Numbered from the stretch's first letter, positions 1-8,688 are shown. The stretch is 64,000 nucleotides of DNA from Pseudaeromonas aegiceratis (GCF_046254905.1 NZ_CP158016.1:1302001-1366000); one strand, 5' to 3'. Numbers and translations are program-made. The notes: generated by a model from the letters alone, not told the origin.

Positions 1-2
1 AT

Positions 3-404
3 GACCCCATGGGGGTGGCGGCGCGCCTCAATGGCCTGCGCCAGCAGATCATCGCGGTGCGTGGCAACTGCGACAGCGAGGTGGATCAGATGCTGCTGCA
101 GTTTCCCGTGCTGGCATCCCACAACCAGTTGCTGGTGGATGGCCACCGCTTCTTCATGACCCACGGTCACTGTCTGGCAGAGGAGGGCCTGCCGCTGACG
201 TCAGCGGATCTGCTGCTCACCGGCCATACCCACAGGGTGCATTGGCAGAAGGATGGCCAGGGCCCCATGCGCTTTAACCCTGGGTCGCTTGCCATGCCGC
301 GGGATGGCCAGCCTGCCAGCTATGGTCGCTATGAGGCGGATTGTCTGACCCTGGTGGAGCGGGATAGCGGCGCCGTGCTGGCGCAGTACAGTCTGACGGA
401 TTAA
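3..404 (+). CDS. yfcE: YfcE-family metallophosphodiesterase, 3' part
   Basis: C-terminal about 133 residues of a calcineurin-like phosphodiesterase; the 5' end lies outside the window, and the ATG at 9 is internal because the reading frame is already open at base 3. Visible motifs are the metal-binding/catalytic GNCDSEVD block (residues ~20-27 of the fragment), the THGH motif and the GHTH motif, all characteristic of the MJ0936/YfcE family, which hydrolyses small phosphodiesters in the cytoplasm with a di-metal centre. E. coli YfcE is about 184 residues, so roughly 50 N-terminal residues are missing. The 3' end overlaps the convergent hdfR by 4 nt. Confidence 0.9.
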   Translation, partial: DPMGVAARLNGLRQQIIAVRGNCDSEVDQMLLQFPVLASHNQLLVDGHRFFMTHGHCLAEEGLPLTSADLLLTGHTHRVHWQKDGQGPMRFNPGSLAMPRDGQPASYGRYEADCLTLVERDSGAVLAQYSLTD

Positions 405-1255
405 CGGCGGGCGCCGAAGTTAAGTGGCGCGGCCAACAGATTGCCCAGCCGCTCCTCCTGGTCGAAGCCATGGCGATAGGCCAGGTACAGGGGGCGGATG
501 AGCGTCGGCGCGCCCTCCACCAGGTGCAGCTGCTCCTGCTTGAGGGCCTGGCTGACCAGATGACGGGGCAGGTAGCCGATGCCGCCGTGGGCCAGCAGAT
601 GCTGCAGGGCCTGGGTGACGGAGCCGGTCTGCAGGGTGGGGGTGCGTTGCAGCAGCAGGGCCGGCATGCCTTGCTGGGCACTCTGTTGGCCGCATTCGAG
701 CCAGATGAGTGGCTGGTTGGCGGTCTGCTCCAGGGTGAGCTGGGGTGTGCGACTCACCAGGGTCAGCTGGTATTCGGCCAGGGGACGGACCGTCACCTCG
801 TCTATCTTGCTGGGCTCGGCGAGGATGGCCAGATCCAGGGTGCGTTCGAGCAACTGACGGCAGAGCTGTTCGCGGTTGGCGGTTTCCAGGCGCAGAGCCG
901 GCTGGCTGCCTTGGGCAAACCAATGATCCAGCCAGGCCTGCAGGCCCATCTCCCAGCAGAACAGCGGTGCGCCCACCGCCAGCAGCTGCTGCTGGGCCTG
1001 ATCCCGGGCCAGCTCCTGCTTGGCGCGTCCCAGGGTCAGTAGTATGGTTTCGGCGTAGGGAATGAGGTGTTGCCCGGCGGTGGTCAGCTGGATGTTGTTG
1101 CGGTGGCGGGCAAACAGGGTGACTCCCAGTTGCTGCTCCAGCTGGCGGATCCGGAAGCTGACCGCCGATTGGGTCAGATACAGGTTTTCTGCCGCACGAC
1201 CAAAATGGCGAGTCTTGCTGACCTCGATGAAGGTGCGCAGCAGATCTGTATCCAT
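401..1255 (-). CDS. hdfR: LysR-family transcriptional regulator HdfR
   Basis: 284-residue LysR regulator. The N-terminal winged helix-turn-helix (residues 1-60) contains MDTDLLRTF and TRHFGRAAENLYLTQSAVS, nearly identical to E. coli HdfR; the rest (about 90-280) is a LysR substrate-binding domain. HdfR is known as a repressor of flhDC and a regulator of gltBD in enterics. Its ATG overlaps the TAA stop of maoP (TAATG), with GGAG just upstream, so translation is probably coupled to maoP. As I recall, the two genes are divergent in E. coli, which would make the same-strand overlap here different. Target genes cannot be read from this sequence. Confidence 0.88.
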   Translation of the reverse strand: MDTDLLRTFIEVSKTRHFGRAAENLYLTQSAVSFRIRQLEQQLGVTLFARHRNNIQLTTAGQHLIPYAETILLTLGRAKQELARDQAQQQLLAVGAPLFCWEMGLQAWLDHWFAQGSQPALRLETANREQLCRQLLERTLDLAILAEPSKIDEVTVRPLAEYQLTLVSRTPQLTLEQTANQPLIWLECGQQSAQQGMPALLLQRTPTLQTGSVTQALQHLLAHGGIGYLPRHLVSQALKQEQLHLVEGAPTLIRPLYLAYRHGFDQEERLGNLLAAPLNFGARR

Positions 1256-1596
1256 TACTCCAGGGACTCGTCCACGGACTCGAAGCTGGCGCCGTCATCG
1301 CCGCCGGAGCCGGAGGCGGTGCACAGACGGTGTACCCGGCGGGGTCCGATCACCTTCAGGTATTTCAACCATACCTTGGCGAAGGAATGGCCGCTGGCAT
1401 CCCCCTGTTGCACCTTCTCCAGGAAGCTGGTTTCCAGCTCATCCTGCGGCTGGGTCTTGCCTTGATACAGACTGAGCATGGCGTGGCCATGCCGTTCGAG
1501 CAGGTCGGCTTCGGCGACGGTGAATTCGCCACTGCGGCGGATACCCCGGGGAAAGTGTTGCAAGTCATTAAAGCGCTTATCAGTTTCGAAGCTCAT
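1255..1596 (-). CDS. maoP: Macrodomain Ori organisation protein MaoP (DUF413)
   Basis: 113-residue DUF413 protein resembling E. coli YifE/MaoP: an N-terminal FPRGIRRSGEFTVAEADLLE segment (compare YPRGFSRHGDFT), an LLERHGHA core, and a highly acidic, Asp/Glu/Ser-rich tail. MaoP is reported to act with the maoS site to organise the Ori macrodomain in E. coli; that role is transferred by homology only. It is the first gene of a two-gene unit with hdfR, overlapping it by one base. An AT-rich stretch (about 1655-1700) lies upstream and probably holds the promoter. Confidence 0.82.
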   Translation of the reverse strand: MSFETDKRFNDLQHFPRGIRRSGEFTVAEADLLERHGHAMLSLYQGKTQPQDELETSFLEKVQQGDASGHSFAKVWLKYLKVIGPRRVHRLCTASGSGGDDGASFESVDESLE

Positions 1597-1779
1597 ATGC
1601 TCGTATTCATCGTTGGTGGAACTGTCGCGGGCAAGTATGTTCAGGGGGCTACAGACTTAAAAATCGAGTTTTTTCATTTTACGATAAAAAAAATTAATCA
1701 AAAACGCGCAGCAGAAGAAAAGGCTCATATTTGAAGCCTCTATGGGGGGCGCAGCAGTAAAAACGACTAAAAAAGGCAC

Positions 1780-1809
1780 AAAAAAGGCCATTCCCTGGTA
1801 GGAATGGCC
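1780..1809 (-). terminator. Intrinsic terminator of nagBAC
   Basis: Nine-base stem (1786-1794 with 1801-1809, GGCCATTCC/GGAATGGCC) with a six-base loop, followed on the minus strand by a run of six T. It lies just past the nagC stop. Confidence 0.85.
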
Positions 1810-1832
1810 CGTGATGCCGGCCTGGCAGGGCA

Positions 1833-3056
1833 TTATTCCGCCATCGCAGGATTCATCAGCCGCTGCAGCAGGTCCCCCTCATACAGGGCGCGCTTGATCA
1901 GGGCATAGCCGCCTTGGGTGCCGGCCTGCTGAAAACGGGCCAGTTCGATGGGCAGATCCTGATGAAAGCTGGGCAGGGATTGCCGCTCGATGCAGCCTTG
2001 CAGTATGGGCCAGAGGAGCTCATGGCACTGCATGATCTCGCCGGCCAGCAGCAACTTCTGCGGATTGAACAGGTTGACCATGATGGCCAGGGTGCGCCCG
2101 AGAGGCTCGGCCGCCTGTTCGAGCACATGGCGGGCCAGGCCGTCGCCGGCCAGCGCCGCCTGACAGATGGTCGCTATGGTCAGGGCCTCGTCCCGCAGCC
2201 GGCTGGGATGCCCCTGTGCCAGCAGCTGGCGGGTACGGCGGACGATGGCGGGATTGGCCACTATGGTCTCCAGACAGCCGACATTGCCGCAGTGACAGCG
2301 TTCGCCAAACGGCGCGACCTGAATGTGGCCGATTTCTCCCACGTTGCTGTTCTTGCCCAGGAAGATGTGGCCGTTGCTGAGGATGCCGGCACCGGTGCCA
2401 TGGTGCACGCTCACCAGGATGGCGTCCTGGCAGCCCTGGGCGGCCCCGATCAGGTGTTCCGCCAGGGCATGAGCCCGGGTGTCGTTGCCCAGATAGACGG
2501 CTAGCCCTAGGCGCTCGGCCAGCCAGGGGCCCAGAGCCAGCTCCCGGAGGGGATAGCGGGGCATGTAGACCACCCTGCCTTGCTGGGGATCGATGAGTCC
2601 CGGCATGGTCAGGCCGACGGCGATCGGCCGTGGCACGCCGTGACCATGCTGGGCAATGAAGTCCACCAGAGCCTCGGCCAACTGGTTCATGACCCCGGGC
2701 TGCTCCGGGGCGTCTATGCTCCACGCCTGACTGACCAGCTCCGTGCCCTGCAGGTTGTACAGGCTCAGCTGCAGGCCGTCCCGCCCCAGCCGACCGGCCA
2801 CCAGTCCCAGGGACTCGTTCTGGCAGGTGAGGGCGATGGCCGGCCGGCCGCCGGTGGGGGTGGCGGCTTCCAGCTCGCGGATGAGGCCGGCTTCGAGCAA
2901 TTGCCGGCTGAGCTTGGTGATGCTGGCGGGCGCCAGGGCGGCGAGTTCCGCCAGGCGTACCCGGGAGAGGGGACCCTGTTCATCGATGAGCCGATACACC
3001 AGGGCCGCGTTCACCTGTTTGACCTGCTCCAGGTTGGCCACCTGCGTGGGGCTCAT
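1833..3056 (-). CDS. nagC: ROK-family repressor NagC (N-acetylglucosamine regulator)
   Basis: 407-residue ROK repressor with an N-terminal winged helix (residues ~10-75) and a C-terminal sugar-kinase-like ROK domain. The ROK signature includes the zinc-binding CHCGNVGCLET run near residue 260, and GHIQV. NagC represses GlcNAc genes and is released by GlcNAc-6-phosphate. I chose the ATG at 3056, which overlaps the nagA stop as ATGA; a longer frame reaches 3074 inside nagA but has no independent support. It is the last gene of nagB-nagA-nagC, so it is autoregulated through the operators at 5050 and 5186. Paralogue Mlc is the alternative, but the operon context decides for NagC. Confidence 0.9.
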   Translation of the reverse strand: MSPTQVANLEQVKQVNAALVYRLIDEQGPLSRVRLAELAALAPASITKLSRQLLEAGLIRELEAATPTGGRPAIALTCQNESLGLVAGRLGRDGLQLSLYNLQGTELVSQAWSIDAPEQPGVMNQLAEALVDFIAQHGHGVPRPIAVGLTMPGLIDPQQGRVVYMPRYPLRELALGPWLAERLGLAVYLGNDTRAHALAEHLIGAAQGCQDAILVSVHHGTGAGILSNGHIFLGKNSNVGEIGHIQVAPFGERCHCGNVGCLETIVANPAIVRRTRQLLAQGHPSRLRDEALTIATICQAALAGDGLARHVLEQAAEPLGRTLAIMVNLFNPQKLLLAGEIMQCHELLWPILQGCIERQSLPSFHQDLPIELARFQQAGTQGGYALIKRALYEGDLLQRLMNPAMAE

Positions 3057-4204
3057 GGGGTCTGCTCCAGCCATTGCCCCTTGACCACAGTGCCCAGCAC
3101 CCGGAAATCGTCATCAAACAGGGTCAGGTTGGCGATCTTGCCCCGGGCTATGCTGCCCAGACGATCTTCGATTCCCAGCGCCCGGGCCGGGTAGAGGGAG
3201 GCCATGCGCAGGGCCTCCTCCAGCGGCAGGCCCACATGCCGCACCAGGTTGGCGACGCCCTCGATCATGGTCAGGGCCGAGCCCCCCAGGGTGCCCTGGG
3301 CATCGACACACTTGCCATCCCGATAGAACACCTGGGTGCCGCAGAAATCGAAGTGATCGAAGCCGGGAGGGGCTCCAGCCGGAGCCACCGCATCGGTCAC
3401 CAGGCACAGGCGTTCCCCCAGCACCTTGTGGGCCAGCCGGACATTGGCCCAATGGACATGATGGCCATCCACTATGATGCCGCTGTAGAGGCTGGGGTGA
3501 TCGTAGATGGCGCCCACCACGCCAGGCTCCCGGCCGTTGAGGGTGGGGCTCATGGCGTTGTAGAGGTGGGTGGCGAAGCCGATGCCGGCGGCGAAGCCCG
3601 CCATGGCCTGCTGGTAGCTGGCGGCACTGTGGCCAAGGGCCACCAGGATGCCGGCGGCCTTGAGTCGTTGGATATGTTCGGGCCGGTTCTGTTCGGGGGC
3701 CAGGGTCACCATCCGCAGCCAGGGCGACTGCTGACACAGGAAGTCGATCATGGCCTCGGTGGGGTGGCGCAGCTGGGCCAAGGGGTGTATGCCCTTGCGC
3801 TGCGGATGGGTGTAGGGGCCTTCCAGATGCATGCCCAGCACCAGATCCGGCTGTGCCGTCATGAAGCCCCGCACCGCCGTCAGGGCGGTTCGAATCGTCT
3901 CATCCGGGGCACTGATCAGGGTGGGCAGGAAGCTGGTGGTGCCGCTGCGCAGGTTGGCGGCCTGCATGGTCTGCAGGGTGGCCAGGGTCGGAGCATGGTT
4001 GAACATCACGCCGCCGCAGCCGTTGATCTGCAGATCGATAAAGCCTGCGGTGAGGTGAGCGCCGGCCAGTGCGTGGCGGGGCAGGGCGGGATCCAGCTCC
4101 TGCAGGGGCAGCAGGCCGGCGATCCTGTCCCCCTCGATCAGCAGGGCCTGATCGGTGAGACACTGGCTGCCGGTATGGATCCGGGCGTGGGTGAGTGCGT
4201 ACAT
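3053..4204 (-). CDS. nagA: N-acetylglucosamine-6-phosphate deacetylase
   Basis: 383-residue amidohydrolase-superfamily enzyme that removes acetate from GlcNAc-6-phosphate to give glucosamine-6-phosphate, the first cytoplasmic step after PTS uptake. Visible signatures are FIDLQINGCGG near residue 57, the metal-ligand Glu in GMHLEGPY, the ALGHSAA and ATHLYNAM histidines, and the catalytic Asp in LVTDAVAPAG. Length matches E. coli NagA (382). It lies 25 bp downstream of nagB and overlaps nagC by 4 nt, so the three genes form one transcript. Confidence 0.95.
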   Translation of the reverse strand: MYALTHARIHTGSQCLTDQALLIEGDRIAGLLPLQELDPALPRHALAGAHLTAGFIDLQINGCGGVMFNHAPTLATLQTMQAANLRSGTTSFLPTLISAPDETIRTALTAVRGFMTAQPDLVLGMHLEGPYTHPQRKGIHPLAQLRHPTEAMIDFLCQQSPWLRMVTLAPEQNRPEHIQRLKAAGILVALGHSAASYQQAMAGFAAGIGFATHLYNAMSPTLNGREPGVVGAIYDHPSLYSGIIVDGHHVHWANVRLAHKVLGERLCLVTDAVAPAGAPPGFDHFDFCGTQVFYRDGKCVDAQGTLGGSALTMIEGVANLVRHVGLPLEEALRMASLYPARALGIEDRLGSIARGKIANLTLFDDDFRVLGTVVKGQWLEQTP

Positions 4205-4229
4205 AATACGTCCTGTGTTGAAGCTGACC

Positions 4230-5030
4230 TCAGAGGCGCTGGATGTTTTCGGCTTCCAACCCCTGGAAATAGCGAACCGTCTTGACCTTGAGCTCCATGG
4301 TGCAGGCCTCGTCGCAGACGATCAGACTCCTGGGGTGCAGCTGCAGGGTGGAGATGGTCCACATGTGGTTGACGCTGCCTTCCACCGCCGCCTGCAGGGC
4401 CAGCGCCTTGGCATGACCGGTCACCAGAATCATGATCTCCTCGGCATCCATCAGGGTACCGACCCCCACCGTCAGAGCCAGCTTGGGCACCTGCTGCAGG
4501 TCGCCGTCAAAGAAGCGGGCGTTGGCCAGCCGGGTGTCCTCGGTGAGGGTCTTGATCCGCGTGCGGGAGTTCAGCGACGACGCCGGTTCGTTGAAGGCGA
4601 TATGCCCGTCGTTGCCGACGCCCCCCATGAAGAGGTGGATTTTGCCATATCGGCGGATTTTTTCCTCATACCCTTGGCACTCGGCCAGCAGATCCGGCGC
4701 ATTGCCGTCCAGCAGATGGATGTTTTCCTCCCGCAGGTCCACCTGGGAGAAGAAGTTGTCGTACATGAAGCGGCGATAGCTCTGGGGGTGTGCCGCCGGC
4801 AGGCCGACGTATTCGTCCATGTTGAAGGTCACCACGTTGGCGAAGCTGACCTCGCCCTGCTGATACAGCTGGATCAGCCGGTGATAGGTACTCAGGGGCG
4901 TACCACCGGTCGGCAAGCCCAGCACGAAGGGGCGCTCCGGCGTCGGGGCGAAGGCCTGGATGCGATCCACTATGTAGCGAGCGGACCAGAGACCCACCTG
5001 CTCGGCTTGCTTGAGGGGAATGAGGCGCAT
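4230..5030 (-). CDS. nagB: Glucosamine-6-phosphate deaminase
   Basis: 266 residues, the same length as E. coli NagB, which isomerises and deaminates glucosamine-6-phosphate to fructose-6-phosphate plus ammonia. Conserved blocks include LGLPTGGTPLSTY, VTFNMDEYVGLP (catalytic Asp), GGVGNDGHIAFNEP (catalytic His) and the allosteric-site SRTRIKTLT. I start at the ATG at 5030, matching MRLIPL of the family, with GGAG seven bases upstream; the GTG at 5042 in the same frame overlaps that ribosome-binding site. First gene of nagBAC, divergent from nagE. Confidence 0.95.
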   Translation of the reverse strand: MRLIPLKQAEQVGLWSARYIVDRIQAFAPTPERPFVLGLPTGGTPLSTYHRLIQLYQQGEVSFANVVTFNMDEYVGLPAAHPQSYRRFMYDNFFSQVDLREENIHLLDGNAPDLLAECQGYEEKIRRYGKIHLFMGGVGNDGHIAFNEPASSLNSRTRIKTLTEDTRLANARFFDGDLQQVPKLALTVGVGTLMDAEEIMILVTGHAKALALQAAVEGSVNHMWTISTLQLHPRSLIVCDEACTMELKVKTVRYFQGLEAENIQRL

Positions 5031-5049
5031 GAGGTTCTCCACTGGGGTG

Positions 5050-5072
5050 CTTATTTCTCATTGTGAAATAAG
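5050..5072. promoter_or_regulatory. NagC operator, perfect palindrome upstream of nagB
   Basis: CTTATTTC - 7 bases - GAAATAAG, a perfect 8-bp inverted repeat (5050-5057 / 5065-5072) that resembles known NagC operators. It lies 20 bp before the nagB start. Confidence 0.8.
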
Positions 5073-5159
5073 CGCCCTTAAAAAGCCAATCCAATCTTGG
5101 AATCTTGATGAATCATGGTGGTTTGTCTGCTTTTATGGCAGTTTGAAGCCTGGCGTGGC

Positions 5160-5173
5160 GTGATTCTTATCAC
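5160..5173. promoter_or_regulatory. CRP-type site in the nagB-nagE divergent region
   Basis: GTGA-N6-TCAC with perfect 5-bp arms (GTGAT...ATCAC). It sits between the two NagC-like operators, the arrangement expected for cAMP-CRP activation of GlcNAc genes. Confidence 0.75.
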
Positions 5174-5185
5174 TGCACGGCAAAA

Positions 5186-5207
5186 TACATTTGCGATGCA
5201 AAATAAG
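5186..5207. promoter_or_regulatory. Second NagC-like operator, upstream of nagE
   Basis: Imperfect palindrome; on the minus strand it reads CTTATTTTGC ... GCAAATGTAT, sharing the CTTATTT half with the operator at 5050. Its centre is about 136 bp from that operator, so NagC could bridge the two by DNA looping as in E. coli. Confidence 0.6.
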
Positions 5208-5294
5208 TGTCGTTACCTTGATGAGCAGGAGCCAGATTGCGCGGCTCTACCACCGGAACTGCCGGGCAATCTGAATAACCGTGAGGATGTGGAT

Positions 5295-6755
5295 GTGAAT
5301 ATTCTCGGATACCTGCAAAAAGTCGGGCGTGCCCTCATGGTGCCGGTGGCCACCCTGCCCGCCGCCGCCATCCTGATGGGGGTGGGGTACTGGATCGATC
5401 CGGTGGCCTGGGGCGGTAACAGCGCCCTGGCGGCCTTCTTCATCAAGTCCGGTGCCGCCATCATAGACAACATGGCGGTGCTGTTTGCCGTGGGGGTGGC
5501 CTATGGCCTGTCCCGGGACAAGGATGGCGCCGCTGCCCTGGCCGGGTTCGTTGGCTATCTGGTGCTGACGACCCTGTGTTCCCCGGGGGCCGTGAGTCAG
5601 ATCCTGGGGGTGCCGCCGGAGCAGGTGCCGGCCGCCTTCGGCAAGATAGGCAACCAGTTTGTCGGCATCCTCACCGGCATCATAGCCGCCGAGTTGTACA
5701 ACCGCTTTAGCGGCGTCGAGCTGCACAAGGCCCTGGCCTTCTTCAGCGGTCGCCGGCTGGTGCCCATTCTCACCTCCTTTGCCATGATCCCATTGGCGTT
5801 CGTCATGATGTATCTGTGGCCCATGATCTACGGCGGTCTGGTGCATTTTGGCGAAAGCATCCAGGGGCTGGGGGCCACGGGGGCCGGTATCTATGCCTTC
5901 TTCAACCGCCTGCTGATCCCGGTGGGCCTGCACCATGCCCTCAACTCAGTGTTCTGGTTTGACGTGGCCGGCATCAACGACATTCCCAACTTCCTGGGGG
6001 GCGCCCAATCCCTGGCCGACGGCAAGGCCGTGCTGGGGGTCACCGGCATGTATCAGGCGGGATTCTTTCCCATCATGATGTTTGGCCTGCCCGGCGCGGC
6101 CTTGGCCATCTACCATACAGCCCGGCCGGAAAACCGGGAGAAGGTGGCGTCCATCATGCTGGCCGCGTCATTTGCCGCCTTCCTCACCGGGGTGACCGAG
6201 CCCCTGGAGTTTGCCTTCATGTTTGTGGCACCCCTGCTGTATGTGCTGCATGCCCTGCTGACCGGATTGTCGGTCTACATAGCGGCGACCATGCACTGGA
6301 TGGCCGGCTTTGGCTTCAGCGCCGGCTTGGTGGACATGGTGCTCTCATCCCGCAATCCCCTGGCCCTCAACTGGTTCATGTTGCTGGTGCAAGGTGCCCT
6401 GTTCTTCTGCGTGTATTACCTGGTGTTCCGCACCGCCATAGTACGCTTCAACCTCAAGACCCCGGGCCGTGAATCGGCCGAGGCTCAGGAGGCGGTGGCG
6501 CCGGCACAGGATAAGTCGGCCCTGGCGGCGGGCTACCTGCAGGCCCTGGGGGGCCGGGAAAACCTGGCGGTGATCGATGCCTGCATCACCCGGTTGCGAC
6601 TGACCTTGAAGGATCGCGCCTTGCTGGACGAAGCGGCCATCCGGGCCCTGGGTGCCGCCGGGGTCATCAAGCTGGGGGAAAATAATGTGCAGGTGGTGTT
6701 GGGGCCGGAGGCCGAGCGCATCGCCGCCCAGATGAAGCGTCTGGTGGAAGGGTGA
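5295..6755 (+). CDS. nagE: PTS N-acetylglucosamine transporter, EIICB (no EIIA)
   Basis: 486-residue inner-membrane permease of the phosphotransferase system. The EIIC domain (about 1-380) has many hydrophobic helices and the motifs FINRLLIP-like FFNRLLIPVGLH, GFFPIMMFGLPGAALA and GVTEPLEF. The EIIB domain (about 405-486) carries the phosphocysteine motif IDACITRLRL. The EIIA domain fused in E. coli NagE (648 residues) is absent, so phosphate must come from a separate EIIA-Glc. I chose the GTG start at 5295 (VNILGY, matching MNILGF of the family) with GAGG eight bases upstream; the frame is open back to 5115 but that part covers the operators and is not conserved. Confidence 0.92.
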   Translation: MNILGYLQKVGRALMVPVATLPAAAILMGVGYWIDPVAWGGNSALAAFFIKSGAAIIDNMAVLFAVGVAYGLSRDKDGAAALAGFVGYLVLTTLCSPGAVSQILGVPPEQVPAAFGKIGNQFVGILTGIIAAELYNRFSGVELHKALAFFSGRRLVPILTSFAMIPLAFVMMYLWPMIYGGLVHFGESIQGLGATGAGIYAFFNRLLIPVGLHHALNSVFWFDVAGINDIPNFLGGAQSLADGKAVLGVTGMYQAGFFPIMMFGLPGAALAIYHTARPENREKVASIMLAASFAAFLTGVTEPLEFAFMFVAPLLYVLHALLTGLSVYIAATMHWMAGFGFSAGLVDMVLSSRNPLALNWFMLLVQGALFFCVYYLVFRTAIVRFNLKTPGRESAEAQEAVAPAQDKSALAAGYLQALGGRENLAVIDACITRLRLTLKDRALLDEAAIRALGAAGVIKLGENNVQVVLGPEAERIAAQMKRLVEG

Positions 6756-6773
6756 ACCAATGCCTCGAATGCG

Positions 6774-6810
6774 CCGACGGGCCCAACCGGTGAGGGATTT
6801 GGCCCGTCGG
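6774..6810 (+). other. Hairpin after nagE
   Basis: Ten-base perfect stem CCGACGGGCC (6774-6783) / GGCCCGTCGG (6801-6810) with a 17-base loop and no following T-run. It may protect the nagE mRNA 3' end ahead of the true terminator. Confidence 0.5.
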
Positions 6811-6822
6811 GTGTGTCGCCTT

Positions 6823-6847
6823 AACCCGCCTGGAGCGGGTTTTTTTC
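6823..6847 (+). terminator. Intrinsic terminator of nagE
   Basis: ACCCGC (6824-6829) pairs with GCGGGT (6835-6840), followed by a run of seven T. Confidence 0.85.
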
Positions 6848-6956
6848 ACTGGGCGACCGCGAATCGGCTAGCGAATTGCACTTGAGCCGGCCGGGAGATT
6901 CATGGATCATACGCGGTTAACGCAGTTGAAGCTTCTATCGATCTTGAGGTGAGTAA

Positions 6957-8618
6957 ATGACTCAGGCGGAAAATCGCCCCACCAATTTCATTCGGCAAAT
7001 CATCGACGAGGATCTGGCCAGTGGTAAGCATGACCACGTACAGACCCGCTTTCCGCCGGAGCCGAACGGTTATCTTCATATTGGCCACGCCAAGTCCATC
7101 TGCCTGAATTTCGGCATCGCTCAGGATTACCAGGGTTGCTGCAACCTGCGTTTCGATGACACCAATCCGGCCAAGGAAGAAGTGGAGTATGTAGAGTCCA
7201 TCCAGAAGGACGTCCAGTGGCTGGGTTTCCAATGGCATGGTGAGGTGCGTTACTCCTCCGACTATTTTGATCAGCTGCACGCCTACGCGGTAGAGCTGAT
7301 CGAGAAGGGACTGGCCTATGTGGACGAGTTGAGTGCGGAGCAGATCCGCGAATACCGTGGCACCCTGACCCGTCCCGGCCAAAATAGCCCGTATCGCGAC
7401 CGCAGCGTGGCGGAAAACCTGGCGCTGTTCGACAAGATGAAGAACGGCGGCTTCCAGGAGGGGCAGGCTTGCCTGCGGGCCAAGATCGACATGGCCTCTT
7501 CCTTTATCGTCATGCGGGATCCCGTCATCTACCGGGTGAAATTCGCCGAGCACCACCAGACCGGTGACAAGTGGTGTATCTACCCCATGTATGACTTCAC
7601 CCACTGCATCTCGGACGCCCTGGAAGGCATCACCCACTCCATCTGTACCCTGGAGTTCCAGGACAACCGTCGCCTGTACGACTGGGTGCTGGATAACATC
7701 AGCATAGGTTGCCATCCCCGCCAGTATGAGTTCAGTCGCCTGAACCTCGAATACAGCATCATGTCCAAGCGCAAGCTCAACCTGCTGGTGACCGAGAAGC
7801 GGGTGGACGGCTGGGACGACCCCCGCATGCCGACCATCTCCGGCCTGCGTCGCCGCGGCTACACCTCGGCGGCCATCCGTGAATTCTGCCGCCGGATCGG
7901 CGTGACCAAGCAGGACAATACCGTGGAGATGAGTGCGCTTGAGTCCTGTATCCGTGAGGATCTCAACGAGAACGCGCCGCGGGTCATGGCGGTGTTGCGT
8001 CCGTTACGGCTGGTGATCGAGAACTACCCCGTAGGGCAGGAGGAGATCCTGAGCTCCCCCAACCATCCCAACAAGCCGGAGATGGGCACCCACGAGCTGC
8101 CGTTCTCCCGGGAGATCTTCATCGACGAGGCGGATTTCCGCGAAGAGGCCAACAAGCAGTTCAAGCGCCTGGTGCTGGGCAAGGAAGTGCGTCTGCGCCA
8201 TGCCTACGTGGTGAAGGCGGAGCGGGTGGAGAAGGATGCCGACGGCAAGATCACCACCGTCTTCTGTACCTATGACCCCGACACCCTGGGCAAGGATCTG
8301 GCCGATGGCCGTAAGGTGAAAGGGGTGATCCACTGGGTCAGCGCCCAGCATGCGTTGCCGGCCACGGTGCGCCTGTACGATCGCCTGTTCAGTGTGGCCA
8401 ACCCGGGGGCGGCCGAGGATTTCCTCAGCACCCTCAACCCCAACTCCCTGACCCTGGTGGAAGGTGCCATGGTGGAGCCGAGCCTGAAGGCCGCTCAACC
8501 CGAGCAGGCCTATCAATTTGAGCGGGAAGGTTACTTCTGTGCCGACAACCAGCTCTCCAGCCCGGATCATCTGGTGTTCAACCTGACGGTGGCACTGCGG
8601 GATACCTGGCAGGGTTGA
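6957..8618 (+). CDS. glnS: Glutaminyl-tRNA synthetase
   Basis: 553-residue class I aminoacyl-tRNA synthetase (E. coli 554) that charges tRNA-Gln in the cytoplasm. The ATP-binding HIGH motif is in PEPNGYLHIGHAKS (about residue 40) and the KMSKS-type motif is IMSKRKL (about residue 268). FDDTNP and the C-terminal anticodon-binding beta-barrels are conserved. It lies downstream of nagE as in E. coli and is separated from it by a terminator. Single-gene unit. Confidence 0.97.
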   Translation: MTQAENRPTNFIRQIIDEDLASGKHDHVQTRFPPEPNGYLHIGHAKSICLNFGIAQDYQGCCNLRFDDTNPAKEEVEYVESIQKDVQWLGFQWHGEVRYSSDYFDQLHAYAVELIEKGLAYVDELSAEQIREYRGTLTRPGQNSPYRDRSVAENLALFDKMKNGGFQEGQACLRAKIDMASSFIVMRDPVIYRVKFAEHHQTGDKWCIYPMYDFTHCISDALEGITHSICTLEFQDNRRLYDWVLDNISIGCHPRQYEFSRLNLEYSIMSKRKLNLLVTEKRVDGWDDPRMPTISGLRRRGYTSAAIREFCRRIGVTKQDNTVEMSALESCIREDLNENAPRVMAVLRPLRLVIENYPVGQEEILSSPNHPNKPEMGTHELPFSREIFIDEADFREEANKQFKRLVLGKEVRLRHAYVVKAERVEKDADGKITTVFCTYDPDTLGKDLADGRKVKGVIHWVSAQHALPATVRLYDRLFSVANPGAAEDFLSTLNPNSLTLVEGAMVEPSLKAAQPEQAYQFEREGYFCADNQLSSPDHLVFNLTVALRDTWQG

Positions 8619-8656
8619 TGTCCCCCAACGCAGACCGGTTTGCCGGTCTGCCAGCA

Positions 8657-8688
8657 TAAAAAAACCGCCTAACGGCGGTTTTTTTATG
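8657..8688. terminator. Bidirectional terminator between glnS and fur
   Basis: AACCGCC (8663-8669) pairs with GGCGGTT (8674-8680), with an A-run before and a T-run after. It serves convergent glnS and fur. Confidence 0.88.

Noticed and set aside
3074..4285. 403-codon open frame on the plus strand
   Set aside because: Antisense to nagA; it is a by-product of GC-rich third positions and has no ribosome-binding site or recognisable protein features.
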